DNA of 64,000 nucleotides from Microbacterium hydrothermale (GTDB lineage: Bacteria; Actinomycetota; Actinomycetes; Actinomycetales; Microbacteriaceae). The notes under the pieces were generated by a model. That model saw only the letters and a program-made list of their open reading frames with translations. It made no database searches and was not told where the DNA came from. The stretch is taken from contig NZ_STGM01000003.1 in the NCBI RefSeq assembly GCF_004854025.1, forward strand, positions 372,001 to 436,000, in the 5' to 3' direction. Positions 32,042 through 41,083 of this stretch are shown in pieces. Made by a program: the position numbers and the translations under genes. How positions within the stretch are numbered: the first letter of the stretch is position 1; each line of letters opens with the position of its first letter.

Positions 32042-33724
32042 ATGAAACCCGTCGACCCGCGACTGCTCCGCTACGCCACCGCCTCCCGCGGATTCTTCGC
32101 GGTGAGCGCGGCGATCGTCCTCGCCCAGACGGGCGCGATTGTCGGCTTCGCGTGGGCGCTCACGAGCGCGCTGGTGGGCGCGATCCAGGGGCAGCCGGTC
32201 GGCGAGCTGTGGGGCTCCATCGGGGCCGCGGCATCCTTCGCCCTGCTCAGGGGGCTGCTGATCGCCGCCTCCGAGCGCACCTCGGCTCGCGGGGCAGCGG
32301 CGGCCTCGGCGCAGTTGCGCGAGGCCCTGATCGCCGCGGTGGGCCGTCTCGGTCCGCGCTGGCTCGGCGAGCGCAACGCCGCCGCCCTTTCGGTGACCGC
32401 CGGACACGGTCTTGAGGCGCTCGACGCGTACTTCGGTCGCTACCTCCCGCAGCTGGTCGCCACCGCGATCACGATGCCGATCCTCATCGGCGCGATGACC
32501 CTCGCCGACCCGCTCTCGGGTCTGACGGTCATCCTGACGATCCCGCTCATCCCGCTGTTCATGGTGCTGATCGGTCTGGCGACCCGCGGGGTGCAGCAAA
32601 AGCAGTACGCCACGCTCGGACGCCTCGCCGCGCGCTTCGCCGACACCGTCGAGGGCCTGGGCACCCTCACCGCCTTCGGCCGCCAGCACCGCGCGGCCGA
32701 CTCGATCGAGAAGGTCACGCGCGACTACAAGCGCGAGACGATGACGGTGCTGCGCGTGTCGTTCCTCTCCGGCTTCGCGCTGGAGTTCCTGGCATCCATC
32801 TCCGTCGCGATCATCGCGGTGACCATCGGCTTCCGCCTGCTCGCCGGCGACCTCTCGCTACTCGTGGGACTGTTCGTGCTGCTGCTCGCGCCCGAGGCGT
32901 ACCTGCCGCTGCGGCAGGTGGGGGTGCAGTTCCACGCGGCGTCGGAGGGGGTCGCGGCGACCGAGGAGATCTTCGACGCGCTGGACGCGGCGCGCGACCT
33001 CGCGCCCGAGCCGACCCCGGATGCCGCCGCCCCGACGCTCGGATCGACGATCGCGCTCGCGGGCGTGCGCGTGCACCGCGCCGGCCACGCTCTACCGCGG
33101 GTGTCGCTGTCGGTGTGGCCCGGGGAGGTCGTCGTGGTGACGGGACCGAGCGGCGTGGGCAAGTCGTCGCTGATCGCCGCGCTGCTCGGTTTCGCGGAGC
33201 ACGACGGCGAGGTGCGCGTCGACGGCGTCGCGGTGGCCGACGCCCGCGCGTCGGTGGCGTGGGCGGGGCAGCGACCGGGGCTGCTGTCGGGCACGGTCGC
33301 CGAGAACGTGGCGGTCGGCGCCGTCGCCGACGACGCCGCGGTCGCCGCGGCCCTGGCCGACGCGGGCGCGGCCGCGATCGACCCCGCGACGGTCCTCGGC
33401 GCGGGCGGGGCCGGACTCTCGGGCGGCGAGGCCCAGCGCGTCGCGGTCGCCCGCGCCCTGTACCGTGCGCGCATCGGCGGGGTGCCGGTGCTCGTGCTCG
33501 ACGAGCCGTCGAGCGCGCTGGATGCCGCGACCGAGGCGCACCTGTGGGCGACCCTGCGTCGCGAGGCCGACGCCGGCCGCGGCGTGCTGCTGGTGTCGCA
33601 CCGTCCCTCCGCGCGCGCGATCGCCGATCGCGTGGTCGAGCTGTCGCCCCCGCACGAGGCGCCGGGGATGGTCGCGACGGATTCCCGCGGCTCGCGCGCG
33701 GAGGCACGGGAGGTGCGTTCGTGA
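32042..33724 (+). CDS. cydD: CydD, thiol reductant ABC exporter subunit
   Basis: Half of the heterodimeric ABC exporter that moves glutathione/cysteine-type thiols out and is needed for bd oxidase assembly. 560 residues: six transmembrane helices in residues 15-310, then the ATPase domain with Walker A GPSGVGKSS, signature LSGGEAQRVAVARAL and Walker B VLVLDEPSSALD. It begins 4 bases after the cydB stop. In some actinobacteria CydD and CydC are one fused gene; here they are separate but overlapping. Confidence 0.93.
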   Translation: MKPVDPRLLRYATASRGFFAVSAAIVLAQTGAIVGFAWALTSALVGAIQGQPVGELWGSIGAAASFALLRGLLIAASERTSARGAAAASAQLREALIAAVGRLGPRWLGERNAAALSVTAGHGLEALDAYFGRYLPQLVATAITMPILIGAMTLADPLSGLTVILTIPLIPLFMVLIGLATRGVQQKQYATLGRLAARFADTVEGLGTLTAFGRQHRAADSIEKVTRDYKRETMTVLRVSFLSGFALEFLASISVAIIAVTIGFRLLAGDLSLLVGLFVLLLAPEAYLPLRQVGVQFHAASEGVAATEEIFDALDAARDLAPEPTPDAAAPTLGSTIALAGVRVHRAGHALPRVSLSVWPGEVVVVTGPSGVGKSSLIAALLGFAEHDGEVRVDGVAVADARASVAWAGQRPGLLSGTVAENVAVGAVADDAAVAAALADAGAAAIDPATVLGAGGAGLSGGEAQRVAVARALYRARIGGVPVLVLDEPSSALDAATEAHLWATLRREADAGRGVLLVSHRPSARAIADRVVELSPPHEAPGMVATDSRGSRAEAREVRS

Positions 33725-35406
33725 ACGGGCGGGTGCGCGGCATCCTGAGCGCGGCGATGCCGTCGCGGCGGCGGTTCGCCCCCGCGCTGCTGGCCGGCTT
33801 CGGCACGGCGGCGAGCGCGGTGGCCCTCCTCGCGGCCAGCGCGTGGCTCATCGCCCGCGCCGCCGAGCAGCCCCTCGTGATGTACCTTTCGGTCGCGGTC
33901 GTGGGGGTGCGCGCGTTCGCACTGTCGCGCGGGGTGTTCCGCTACCTCGAGCGGCTCAGCGGCCACGATGCCGCGCTGCACCAGCTCGCCGGCGTGCGCG
34001 CCGACCTCGTGCGCGACCTCGTGCCGCTCGCCCCCGACGGCCTCGCCCGTTCGCGTCGCGGCGGGCTGCTCTCGAGCGTGGTCGACGACGTCGAGGAGCT
34101 GCAGAATCTTCCGCTGCGCGTGGTGCTGCCGCTGGTGACGGCGGCGACGACCGCCCTGGCCGCGGTCGTGTTCACCGCGTTCGTGTCGTGGCCCGCGGCA
34201 CTGTCGATGCTGGTCTGCCTGCTGCTCGCCTTCGCCGTTGCCGGAGCGCTCGGCTGGGCCGCCGGCGCCCGCGCCGAACGCTCGATCGCGCCGCTGCGCG
34301 CCGCGGTCGCCGACGCCGTCCACGACCTGCTGACGAACCTCGACGTGCTCACCGCGTATGGAGCGGTGGATGCCGCCCGCCGACGCGTGCGCGACGCCGA
34401 TGCCGCGCTGCGTCGCGCCGTCATCCGCCGCGGCGGGGCGCAGGGGCTGACCTCGGGAGCCGTCTCGGTGCTCGCGGGCATCGCCTCGCTCGCGGCTCTG
34501 CTGGTCGCCGCCCCGGCCGTCACCGGCGGCTCACTGTCGGGGCCGGGCCTGGCCGTGGTCGTCCTTCTGCCGATGGCGGTGTTCGAGGTGTTCGGACCCG
34601 TCCCCCTCGCGCTCGCGTCGTGGCGGCAGGTGCGCGCCGCGGCGGAGCGGATCGCGGATGCCGTGCCCGAGCACGTTCCCGACGGGCTCCCCCGCGACGA
34701 GCCGGCGGCGACGGGTCGCGCACCCGAGCTGGGCGCGGGGCTCGAGCTGCGCGGGGTCGGGGCGTCGTGGCCGGCCCGCTCCGACGCCGAGGGCGACGCC
34801 GGACGGCTCACCGACGTCGACCTGCGCGTGGCGCCGGGCGAGCGCGTGCGGGTGATGGGTCCGAGCGGCGCCGGGAAGACGACGCTGGCGCACGTGCTGG
34901 TGCGCTTCCTCGACTACACCGGGTCGTTCCGGATCGGCGGCGTCGAAGTGCGCGAGCTGGCGGGCGACGACCTGCGCCGCACGATCGGACTGATCGAGCA
35001 GTCGCCGTACCTGTTCGACGAGTCGATCCGGCAGAACCTCCTGTTCGCCCGCGACACCGCGACCGACGCCGATCTGTGGTCCGTGCTGTCACGTGTCGGC
35101 CTCGCCGACTGGACGCGCGAGCGCGGCGGCCTCGACGCGCGCGTGGGCGACCGCGGCGGTCTCGTCTCGGGCGGGCAGGCCCAGCGCCTCGCCCTTGCCC
35201 GCGCGCTGCTGCGCGGCTTCCCCGTGCTCGTGCTCGACGAGCCGACCGCGGGCGTCGACCCCGCGGCATCCGACGCCCTCCTCGCCGATCTGCTGGACGC
35301 GGTCGGTGACGAACAGGCCGTGGTGGTCGTGTCGCACGTCGACGTGCCTGCGGGTCTGGTGGACCGCGAGGTGCGGCTGGAGGGCGGGCGGGTCGTCGCG
35401 GCCTGA
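33721..35406 (+). CDS. cydC: CydC, thiol reductant ABC exporter subunit
   Basis: Partner of CydD, 561 residues. The membrane domain contains the CydC-typical ASAWLIARAAEQPLVMYLSVAVVGVRAFALSRGVFRYLERLSGHDAAL. The ATPase domain has Walker A GPSGAGKTT, signature VSGGQAQRLALARAL and Walker B VLVLDEPTAGVD. The GTG start overlaps the cydD stop (GTGA). It ends the operon; a hairpin terminator follows. Confidence 0.93.
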   Translation: MNGRVRGILSAAMPSRRRFAPALLAGFGTAASAVALLAASAWLIARAAEQPLVMYLSVAVVGVRAFALSRGVFRYLERLSGHDAALHQLAGVRADLVRDLVPLAPDGLARSRRGGLLSSVVDDVEELQNLPLRVVLPLVTAATTALAAVVFTAFVSWPAALSMLVCLLLAFAVAGALGWAAGARAERSIAPLRAAVADAVHDLLTNLDVLTAYGAVDAARRRVRDADAALRRAVIRRGGAQGLTSGAVSVLAGIASLAALLVAAPAVTGGSLSGPGLAVVVLLPMAVFEVFGPVPLALASWRQVRAAAERIADAVPEHVPDGLPRDEPAATGRAPELGAGLELRGVGASWPARSDAEGDAGRLTDVDLRVAPGERVRVMGPSGAGKTTLAHVLVRFLDYTGSFRIGGVEVRELAGDDLRRTIGLIEQSPYLFDESIRQNLLFARDTATDADLWSVLSRVGLADWTRERGGLDARVGDRGGLVSGGQAQRLALARALLRGFPVLVLDEPTAGVDPAASDALLADLLDAVGDEQAVVVVSHVDVPAGLVDREVRLEGGRVVAA

Positions 35407-35465
35407 CCCCGCGGGGCTCGACGCGCCTCCGGCCGCGGGCTCGTCGCGCGCGGTCGAGTGTCCGA

Positions 35466-35501
35466 AACACCCGGGCGATCCTCCCTCCGCCTCCGGGTGT
35501 T
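35466..35501 (+). terminator. Terminator after cydABDC
   Basis: AACACCCGG (35466-35474) pairs with CCGGGTGTT (35493-35501), then TCTGG. It lies between the convergent cydC and modC genes. Confidence 0.65.
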
Positions 35502-35563
35502 CTGGACGCTCGTTCGGTTTGCGGAGCAGGGGCGGGCGGAGGGGCGGGCGGAGGGGCCGGGAA

Positions 35564-36724
35564 TCAGGATGCCGGCACGAACCGCACGGAGGCGGGAGGG
35601 ACGCTCCAGCGCACGGTGTCGCCGGGGCGGAGGTCCGCGGCCTCGGCCGGGGGCACCTCGACGACCCCGGAGTCGGTGACGACCCGCACCCCGGCGGGCG
35701 TCGGCTCGAGGTGCGACACCGTCGCCGGTGCGCCCTCACCGAGCCGGGCGTCGCTCGCGCGGTAGAGCGCCGCGAGCTCCACGCCGTCGCGCGCCGCGAG
35801 AGCGAGGGAGGCGGCATCCGTCGTCTCGAGTCGCCGCCCGTCGCGGACGAACGCGCCGCCCGCGGCGATGCCGACCAGTCGCTCCAGCCCGGCGATCCGC
35901 GCGGCCACCTCCGTCGCGGGGGCCGCGAGCACCTCGCGCACGGGACCGACCTGCGTCACCGTGCCCCTCTCGACGATCATCAGCCGGTCGGCGAGGGCGG
36001 CGGCATCCACCGCGTCGTGCGTCACCGCGATCGTCGTGACACCGGTGAGGCGCTCGCGCAGCATCGCCCGGATCTCCGACGCCGTCACCGCGTCGAGAGC
36101 GACGAGCGGCTCGTCGAGGAGCACGACCCGCGGCTGCGCCGCGAGCGCCCGCGCCACCGCGACCCGCTGCTGCTCTCCGCCCGACAACTGCGCCGGGAGG
36201 CGATCGACCGCGCCGGGCAGCCCCACGCGGGCCAGCCAGTCTTCGGCCGACGATCGGGCGACGGATGCCGCCACCCCGGCCGCGCGCGGACCGAAGGCCA
36301 CGTTCTCGCGCGCGGTGAGGTGCGGGAACAGCCGGGCGTCCTGCCCGAGCAGCACGATGCCGCGGTGCATCGGGGCGGTGCGCACACGCGGAGCCCGATC
36401 GAGCACCCGCCCGTCGAGCGTGATCTCGCCCTCGTCGAGGGCGGTGAGCCCGGCCAGCGCCGTGAGCAGCGTCGACTTGCCCGCGCCGCTGCGGCCCATC
36501 ACGGCGACGGTCTCTCCCGGGGCCGCCTCGAGCCCGATGTCGACGGTGAAGTCGCGGCGACGCACGACGACGCGGGCGCGCAGGGAGGCGGCATCGCGGG
36601 GTTCGCCCGGCTCGGGCATCCGGGTCCCCGGCGCAGCCGGGCCCTCGGGCGCGGGGGCGGCACCGGCTCCCTGGGCATCGCGGCGTCCGAGCGGCGCGGG
36701 CGTCGCGGCATCCGGGCCCGTCAT
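35564..36724 (-). CDS. modC: Molybdate ABC transporter ATP-binding protein
   Basis: ATPase of the ModABC molybdate importer, 386 residues. A disordered lead of about 50 residues (Ala/Pro-rich) precedes the ATPase domain: Walker A GRSGAGKST, Q-loop VLLGQDARLFPHLT, signature LSGGEQQRVAVARAL, Walker B VVLLDEPLVALD, switch VTHDAVDA. The C-terminal ~130 residues form a regulatory TOBE-like domain. ATG 36724 overlaps the modB stop. The order modA-modB-modC and the nearby moa/moe genes support molybdate over other anions. Confidence 0.92.
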   Translation of the reverse strand: MTGPDAATPAPLGRRDAQGAGAAPAPEGPAAPGTRMPEPGEPRDAASLRARVVVRRRDFTVDIGLEAAPGETVAVMGRSGAGKSTLLTALAGLTALDEGEITLDGRVLDRAPRVRTAPMHRGIVLLGQDARLFPHLTARENVAFGPRAAGVAASVARSSAEDWLARVGLPGAVDRLPAQLSGGEQQRVAVARALAAQPRVVLLDEPLVALDAVTASEIRAMLRERLTGVTTIAVTHDAVDAAALADRLMIVERGTVTQVGPVREVLAAPATEVAARIAGLERLVGIAAGGAFVRDGRRLETTDAASLALAARDGVELAALYRASDARLGEGAPATVSHLEPTPAGVRVVTDSGVVEVPPAEAADLRPGDTVRWSVPPASVRFVPAS

Positions 36725-37497
36725 CGCCCCACCCCCGGGCGCCACCCGCGCACCAGCAGCAGCACCGCGATCGCCGTCACGAGCAGCAGCAGCGACAGAG
36801 CGACCGCGGTGCCCTGCGAGACCCCGGCGCCGTTGAAGGCCGTGTAGATCGCGAGCGGCATGGTCTGTGTCACGCCGGGACGGTTGCCCGCGAACAACGC
36901 CGTCGCCCCGAACTCGCCGATCGCCCGAGCGAAGCACAGCACGACCCCCGCGACGATGCCGGGAGCCGCGAGGGGAAGCGTGATGCGCCGCAGGATCGTG
37001 ACGCGCGAGGCCCCGAGCGAGGCGGCCGTGCGCTCGAAGTCGACGCCCGTGGCACGCAGGGCGCCCTCCACCGCGAGCACGAGGAAAGGCAGGGCGACGA
37101 ACACCTGGGCCAGCACCACCGCGGGGGTGGTGAACGGCAGGCCGAGAGCGCCGAGGGGGCCGGTACGGCCGAAAAGGTACAGCAGGGCGACACCACCCAC
37201 CATTGGCGGCAGCACCAGCGGCACCGTCACGAGCGCGCGCAGCACCGCCGCGGTGCGGGCGGGACTCCGGGCGATGAGCAGGGCGAGGGGGATGCCGACA
37301 AGCGCGCACAGCACGGTCGCGACCGCACCCGTGCCCAGCGACAACCCCAGCGCCGACAGCGCGGCGGGCGAGGTGACGTCGCTCCACAGCGTCGCCCACT
37401 GCACGCGCGCGACGAGGGCGGTCAGCGGAACGAGCAGGAAGAGCAGCCCGACGACGGCCGGCACCGCGAGCCAGCGAGGGAGGAAACCGCCCGTCAC
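36721..37497 (-). CDS. modB: Molybdate ABC transporter permease
   Basis: Membrane subunit of the molybdate importer, 258 residues with five or six helices. The EAA loop that contacts ModC is RTAASLGASRVTILRRITLPLAAPGI. The segment GEFGATALFAGNRPG is typical of ModB/CysT permeases. The GTG start overlaps the modA stop (GTGA). Confidence 0.93.
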   Translation of the reverse strand: MTGGFLPRWLAVPAVVGLLFLLVPLTALVARVQWATLWSDVTSPAALSALGLSLGTGAVATVLCALVGIPLALLIARSPARTAAVLRALVTVPLVLPPMVGGVALLYLFGRTGPLGALGLPFTTPAVVLAQVFVALPFLVLAVEGALRATGVDFERTAASLGASRVTILRRITLPLAAPGIVAGVVLCFARAIGEFGATALFAGNRPGVTQTMPLAIYTAFNGAGVSQGTAVALSLLLLVTAIAVLLLVRGWRPGVGR

Positions 37498-38264
37498 GGT
37501 GCGCGGAAGCCCGCGTCGGCGAGGATCGCGCGCCCCGCGTCCGACAGCACGAACGCCACGAAGGCGTCGGCGGCCGCGGGGTTCGGCGCGCCGGTCAGCG
37601 TCGCGATCGGGTAGCGGTTCACCACGGCGTCCGCGCCCGCCGGCACGATGGCCTCGACGTCGTCGCGACCGACCACGTCGGTCGCGTAGACGAGTCCCGC
37701 ATCGGCCTCGCCCGCGGCGACCTTCGTGAGCACGGCGGTGACGTTCTGCTCGGAGCTGGCCGGGGTGACGGCGACCCCGGCGTTGGACAGCAGCGTCTGC
37801 GACGCGGCGCCGCAGGGCACCTCGGGCGCGCACAGCACCGTCGTGACCCGGGCGAGGTCGGCGAGCGCGGAGACCTGCGCGGGGTTTCCGGCGGGGACGG
37901 CGATGACCAGCGTGTTCGCCGCGAAGACCTGCGGGTCGGGCGCCTGCGCCACGACCTTCGCCATGTTCTTCTCGTCGGCCGACGCGAACACGTCGGCGGG
38001 CGCGCCCTCACCGATCTGGGTCGCGAGGGTGCTCGATCCGTCGTACACCGGGCTGACCGTCACGCCGGGGTTCTGCTGCTCGAACGCCGAGGCGATCTCG
38101 TCGAACGACCGCTGCAGCGATGCGGCCGCGTAGACCTCGACGGTGCCGGAGAGCGACGACCCCGATGCCGACGCCGCGGTCTCGCCGGTCGGGTCCGGGG
38201 AGGCGCAGCCCGAGAGGAGGGCGATCGCGCCGAGGGCGGCCAGCAGGCGGAGGGAGCGGTGCAT
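37494..38264 (-). CDS. modA: Molybdate-binding lipoprotein
   Basis: Extracytoplasmic molybdate-binding subunit, 256 residues. The signal peptide ends in the lipobox LLSGC (Cys20). The mature part has the ModA/WtpA pattern: VEVYAAASLQRSFDEIASAFEQQNPGVTVSPVYDGSSTLATQIGEGAPADVFASAD, GLVYATDVVG and YPIATLTGAPNPAAADAFVAFVLSDAGRAIL. AAAGGAC lies upstream of the ATG. First gene of modABC. Confidence 0.95.
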   Translation of the reverse strand: MHRSLRLLAALGAIALLSGCASPDPTGETAASASGSSLSGTVEVYAAASLQRSFDEIASAFEQQNPGVTVSPVYDGSSTLATQIGEGAPADVFASADEKNMAKVVAQAPDPQVFAANTLVIAVPAGNPAQVSALADLARVTTVLCAPEVPCGAASQTLLSNAGVAVTPASSEQNVTAVLTKVAAGEADAGLVYATDVVGRDDVEAIVPAGADAVVNRYPIATLTGAPNPAAADAFVAFVLSDAGRAILADAGFRAP

Positions 38265-38337
38265 GGGTGTCCTTTCGACGGCGCCCGGCGGGCCCCGACG
38301 CCCATCTTTCCGTATCTGCGGAGGTATCGAGCCCCTT

Positions 38338-38356
38338 ATGTCGCAGAAAATGACAT
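38338..38356. promoter_or_regulatory. AT-rich inverted repeat upstream of modA
   Basis: ATGTC and GACAT flank GCAGAAAAT, within the only AT-rich patch of the region (38335-38365). It lies 74 bases upstream of modA and 118 upstream of the XRE gene, in the divergent promoter zone. It is a possible regulator site; no match to the E. coli ModE operator is seen. Confidence 0.35.
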
Positions 38357-38474
38357 TTTTGTGACCGCGCGCGTGCTCCCCGAGTGCCCTCGACGCGCTC
38401 CCCGCAGGGGTGGATCGTCGTGTCCTGGCAGGACCTCCCACGAACGGGTAGGAACGGGGGATGCGGAGAATCAC

Positions 38475-39314
38475 GTGAGCGACCTGTCCAGCCTGGGCGA
38501 CTTCCTGCAGCGCCGGCGGGAGGCCCTGCAACCGGAGGATGTCGGACTGGCGCGCGGGGTGCGCCGTCGCACGGCCGGGCTGCGCCGCGAGGAGGTCGCC
38601 CTGCTCAGCCACATGTCGACCGACTATTACGCCCGGCTCGAGCGCGGCACCGGACCGACGCCGTCGGAGCAGATGCTCACCGCGCTCGCCCAGGGACTGC
38701 ACCTGAGCCTCGCCGAGCGCGATCACCTGTTCCACCTCGCCGGCCACCGTCCCCCCGCGCGCCATTCCGGTACGGACCACATCGGTCCGGGGATGCTCCG
38801 GGTGCTCGATCGCCTCGACGACACCCCCGCCGAGATCGTCACGGAATTGGGCGAGACCCTGCGCCAGAGCCGCCTGGGCATCGCCCTGCTGGGCGATGCG
38901 TCCCTGCGCTCGGGCCCCGCGCGCAGCATCGGCTATCGCTGGTTCACGGATCCGTCGGCCCGCGCCGCCTATCCACCCGACGAACAGGCAGCGCTGTCGC
39001 GCGTCTACGCGGCGGGGTTGCGCGAACTCGTCGCCGCCCACGGCCCCGCGTCGCGCGTCGCGGCATTGGCCGACGATCTGCGGAGCCGCAGCGAGGAGTT
39101 CGACGCCCTGTGGCTCTCGCACGAGGTCGGGGCGCGGCCTCCCGCGACCAAGCGGTTCCTGCACCCCGAGGTCGGCGTGCTGGAGCTGTCCTGCCAGACC
39201 CTGCTCGATCCCGACCACTCGCATCGCCTCCTCGTCTACACCGCCCAGCCGGGGAGCGAGAGCGCGGAGAAGCTGCGACTGCTGGCGGTGCTGGCGGAGA
39301 CGACCGCCCGCTGA
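38475..39314 (+). CDS. XRE-type regulator with MmyB-like ligand domain
   Basis: Transcription factor of 279 residues. The N-terminal helix-turn-helix is LGDFLQRRREALQPEDVGLARGVRRRTAGLRREEVALLSHMSTDYYARLERGTGPTPSEQMLTALAQGL. The rest is the MmyB-like domain (LDDTPAEIVTELGETLRQSRLGIALLGD, later FLHPEVGVLELSCQTLLDPDHSHRLLVYTAQPGSES). The usual partner of such regulators is an adjacent SDR gene, as here. GTG 38475 has GGAGAA 5 bases upstream. Confidence 0.9.
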   Translation: MSDLSSLGDFLQRRREALQPEDVGLARGVRRRTAGLRREEVALLSHMSTDYYARLERGTGPTPSEQMLTALAQGLHLSLAERDHLFHLAGHRPPARHSGTDHIGPGMLRVLDRLDDTPAEIVTELGETLRQSRLGIALLGDASLRSGPARSIGYRWFTDPSARAAYPPDEQAALSRVYAAGLRELVAAHGPASRVAALADDLRSRSEEFDALWLSHEVGARPPATKRFLHPEVGVLELSCQTLLDPDHSHRLLVYTAQPGSESAEKLRLLAVLAETTAR

Positions 39315-39403
39315 GGGGTGGACCGGCGATCAGCGGGTGAGCGGACACTGGCCCGCCCGCGACTCCCGCGGGAGCATCGGAGCATCCCACGAAAGGATCG
39401 ACC

Positions 39404-40318
39404 ATGTCCCCCGACTCCCCCCGCCCCCTGCTCGGCCGTCTCGCCGTCGTCACCGGCGCCAGCGACGGCATCGGCACCGTCATCGCGACGCGCCTCGCCG
39501 GACTCGGCGCCGAGGTGCTCCTGCCCGTCCGCTCCCCCGAGAAGGGGCGACGCGCCCTCGACGTGGTCCGCCGGGAGGTTCCGGATGCCGTCGCCTCGAC
39601 GCGCGTCCTCGATCTGTCCAGCCTCGATTCGGTGGACGCCCTCGTACGGGAGATACGCGCCGAGGGACGCCCCCTCCACCTGCTGGTCAACAACGCCGGG
39701 GTCATGACGCCGCCGTCCCGACAGGAGACCGCGGACGGGTTCGAGCTGCAGTGGGGCACGAATCACGTCGGTCACGCCGCCCTCACCTTCGGGCTGCTGC
39801 CGCTGCTGCGCGCCGGCGGGGGACGCGTGGTGCACCAGACGAGCATCGCCGCCCGTCGCGGGCGCTTCGACGAGACCGTGGTCGCCGCCCAGCCCTACGA
39901 CGCCATGGCGTCGTACGTGCAGTCGAAGATCGCGGTCGGACTCTTCGCCCGGGAACTGCAGGAACGCAGCCGGGCCGAGGGCTGGGGACTCACGAGCACG
40001 CTCGCACACCCCGGCGTCTCGCCCACCAACCTGCTCGCCGCGCAGCCCGGCGTGGGTCGCGAGCGCGAGCTCGGTGCACGCCGGGTCATCCGATTGCTGT
40101 CCCGCCTGCACGTCACCGGCACCGTGGCATCCGCCGCCGAACCGGCCGTCCTCGCGGCCACGTCCCCCCTCAGCGACGGCACGTTCTTCGGCCCGTCGCG
40201 CCTGATCGGGGGCCCGGCGCGCGCGATCGCACCGTGGGATCCCTTCCTCGACGTCGAGCAGGCCGGCCGCGTGTGGGATGAGACCCTCCGCGCGGTGGGC
40301 TCCCGCTTCTCCGTGTGA
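39404..40318 (+). CDS. SDR-family oxidoreductase, probable target of the XRE regulator
   Basis: Short-chain dehydrogenase of 304 residues, retinol-dehydrogenase-like group. The cofactor motif is VVTGASDGIGTVIATRLA, then LLVNNAGVMTPPSRQ, and the catalytic pair in SYVQSKIAVGLF (Tyr-x-x-x-Lys). The longer C-terminus with GPSRLIGGPARAIAP is typical of members next to MmyB-like regulators. GAAAGG lies upstream of the ATG, 89 bases after the regulator's stop. Confidence 0.9.
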   Translation: MSPDSPRPLLGRLAVVTGASDGIGTVIATRLAGLGAEVLLPVRSPEKGRRALDVVRREVPDAVASTRVLDLSSLDSVDALVREIRAEGRPLHLLVNNAGVMTPPSRQETADGFELQWGTNHVGHAALTFGLLPLLRAGGGRVVHQTSIAARRGRFDETVVAAQPYDAMASYVQSKIAVGLFARELQERSRAEGWGLTSTLAHPGVSPTNLLAAQPGVGRERELGARRVIRLLSRLHVTGTVASAAEPAVLAATSPLSDGTFFGPSRLIGGPARAIAPWDPFLDVEQAGRVWDETLRAVGSRFSV

Positions 40319-40388
40319 GTCGCCGGCACCGGGCGTCATCGCACCGCACCGCCCGAGGCTGACTCGCGGGATCAGCGAGCCGGACGCG

Positions 40389-40784
40389 TCAGCCGCGGGG
40401 CGTCTCCACCGTCACCACCGTCGCCTTCACCGAGGCGACGGCGAGCGAGCCCGGCTCGAGGGCGAGCTCGCGAGCGGCCTCGGCCGACATGAGCGAGACC
40501 ACCCGGTGCGGGCCGCACTGCAGGTCCACCTGCGCCATGACGCCGTCGATCTGCACGCGCGTGACGACGCCGGTGAACCGGTTGCGGGCGCTCGAGGCGA
40601 TGCCCGTGGGGTCGTCGGGCTCATCGGCGAGCGCGACCGCGCGTTCGGCGAGCGCCGTCCCCGGGATCTCCACCGGGGTGGACCCGGTCGTCGCGAGCAG
40701 ACCCTGGTCGATCCAGCGACGCACGGTGTCGTCGCTGACGCCGAGCAGACGGGCGGCGGTGGCGATGCGGAAGGTGTTCGGCAT
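40389..40784 (-). CDS. HTH-TOBE (molybdate-binding type) regulator
   Basis: A 131-residue protein with two parts. Residues 1-45 hold an excisionase/MerR-like helix-turn-helix (FRIATAARLLGVSDDTVRRWIDQGLLATTG). Residues 65-130 form a TOBE/Mop domain (ARNRFTGVVTRVQIDGVMAQVDLQCGPHRVVSLMSAEAARELALEPGSLAVASVKATVVTVE), which binds molybdate in related proteins. A molybdate-responsive regulator or store is inferred from this and from its place between modABC and moaA. The start at ATG 40784 is supported by a TACGGT box six bases upstream. Confidence 0.88.
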   Translation of the reverse strand: MPNTFRIATAARLLGVSDDTVRRWIDQGLLATTGSTPVEIPGTALAERAVALADEPDDPTGIASSARNRFTGVVTRVQIDGVMAQVDLQCGPHRVVSLMSAEAARELALEPGSLAVASVKATVVTVETPRG

Positions 40785-40790
40785 GCGACG

Positions 40791-40796
40791 ACCGTA
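40791..40796 (-). promoter_or_regulatory. -10 box for a leaderless start at 40784
   Basis: TACGGT on the minus strand ends 6 bases before ATG 40784; no ribosome site is present. Confidence 0.55.
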
Positions 40797-40848
40797 CCCG
40801 GCGCGGCCGAGCACCGGGCCCCGCGTCCGCGGCCCGGGTCCGCGCGTC

Positions 40849-40925
40849 GACCGCCGACCGCCGAGCGCCGAGCGCCGAGCGCCGCGCGCCGACCGCCGAG
40901 CGCCGAGCGCCGAGCGCCGAGCGCC
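40849..40925. repeat. Heptanucleotide microsatellite, 11 copies
   Basis: Eleven 7-base units of the form GASCGCC run without a break; seven of them are GAGCGCC, three GACCGCC and one GCGCGCC. The array lies 53 bases upstream of the HTH-TOBE gene's promoter box, in the divergent region before moaA. Confidence 0.9.
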
Positions 40926-40998
40926 GAGACAGCATCCCGCGGACGAGTCGGCGACACCCTGCAACCGAATTGTCAGCGAAATGCAGTCTGGCGGCCGT

Positions 40999-41050
40999 CG
41001 CACGGCACCAGCCGCCCGGCCGCTCGCACGGCACCACCCGCCCGGCCGCC
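40999..41050. repeat. Tandem duplication of 26 bp upstream of moaA
   Basis: Two adjacent 26-base copies begin CGCACGGCACCA and end CGCCCGGCCGC, differing at two positions. They end 21 bases before the moaA -10 box, so they cover its upstream promoter region. Confidence 0.8.
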
Positions 41051-41071
41051 CTCACCCCCTACGCACTCGCC

Positions 41072-41077
41072 TAGGCT
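41072..41077 (+). promoter_or_regulatory. -10 box for a leaderless start of moaA
   Basis: TAGGCT ends 6 bases before ATG 41084; no Shine-Dalgarno sequence is present. It supports the long N-terminus of MoaA. Confidence 0.6.
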
Positions 41078-41083
41078 CGACCC

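Noticed and set aside
40849..40925. The 7-bp array as a CRISPR or a coding repeat
   Set aside because: Units are contiguous with no spacers, and 7 bases is not a codon multiple. Frames over it give Arg/Ser/Ala strings only.
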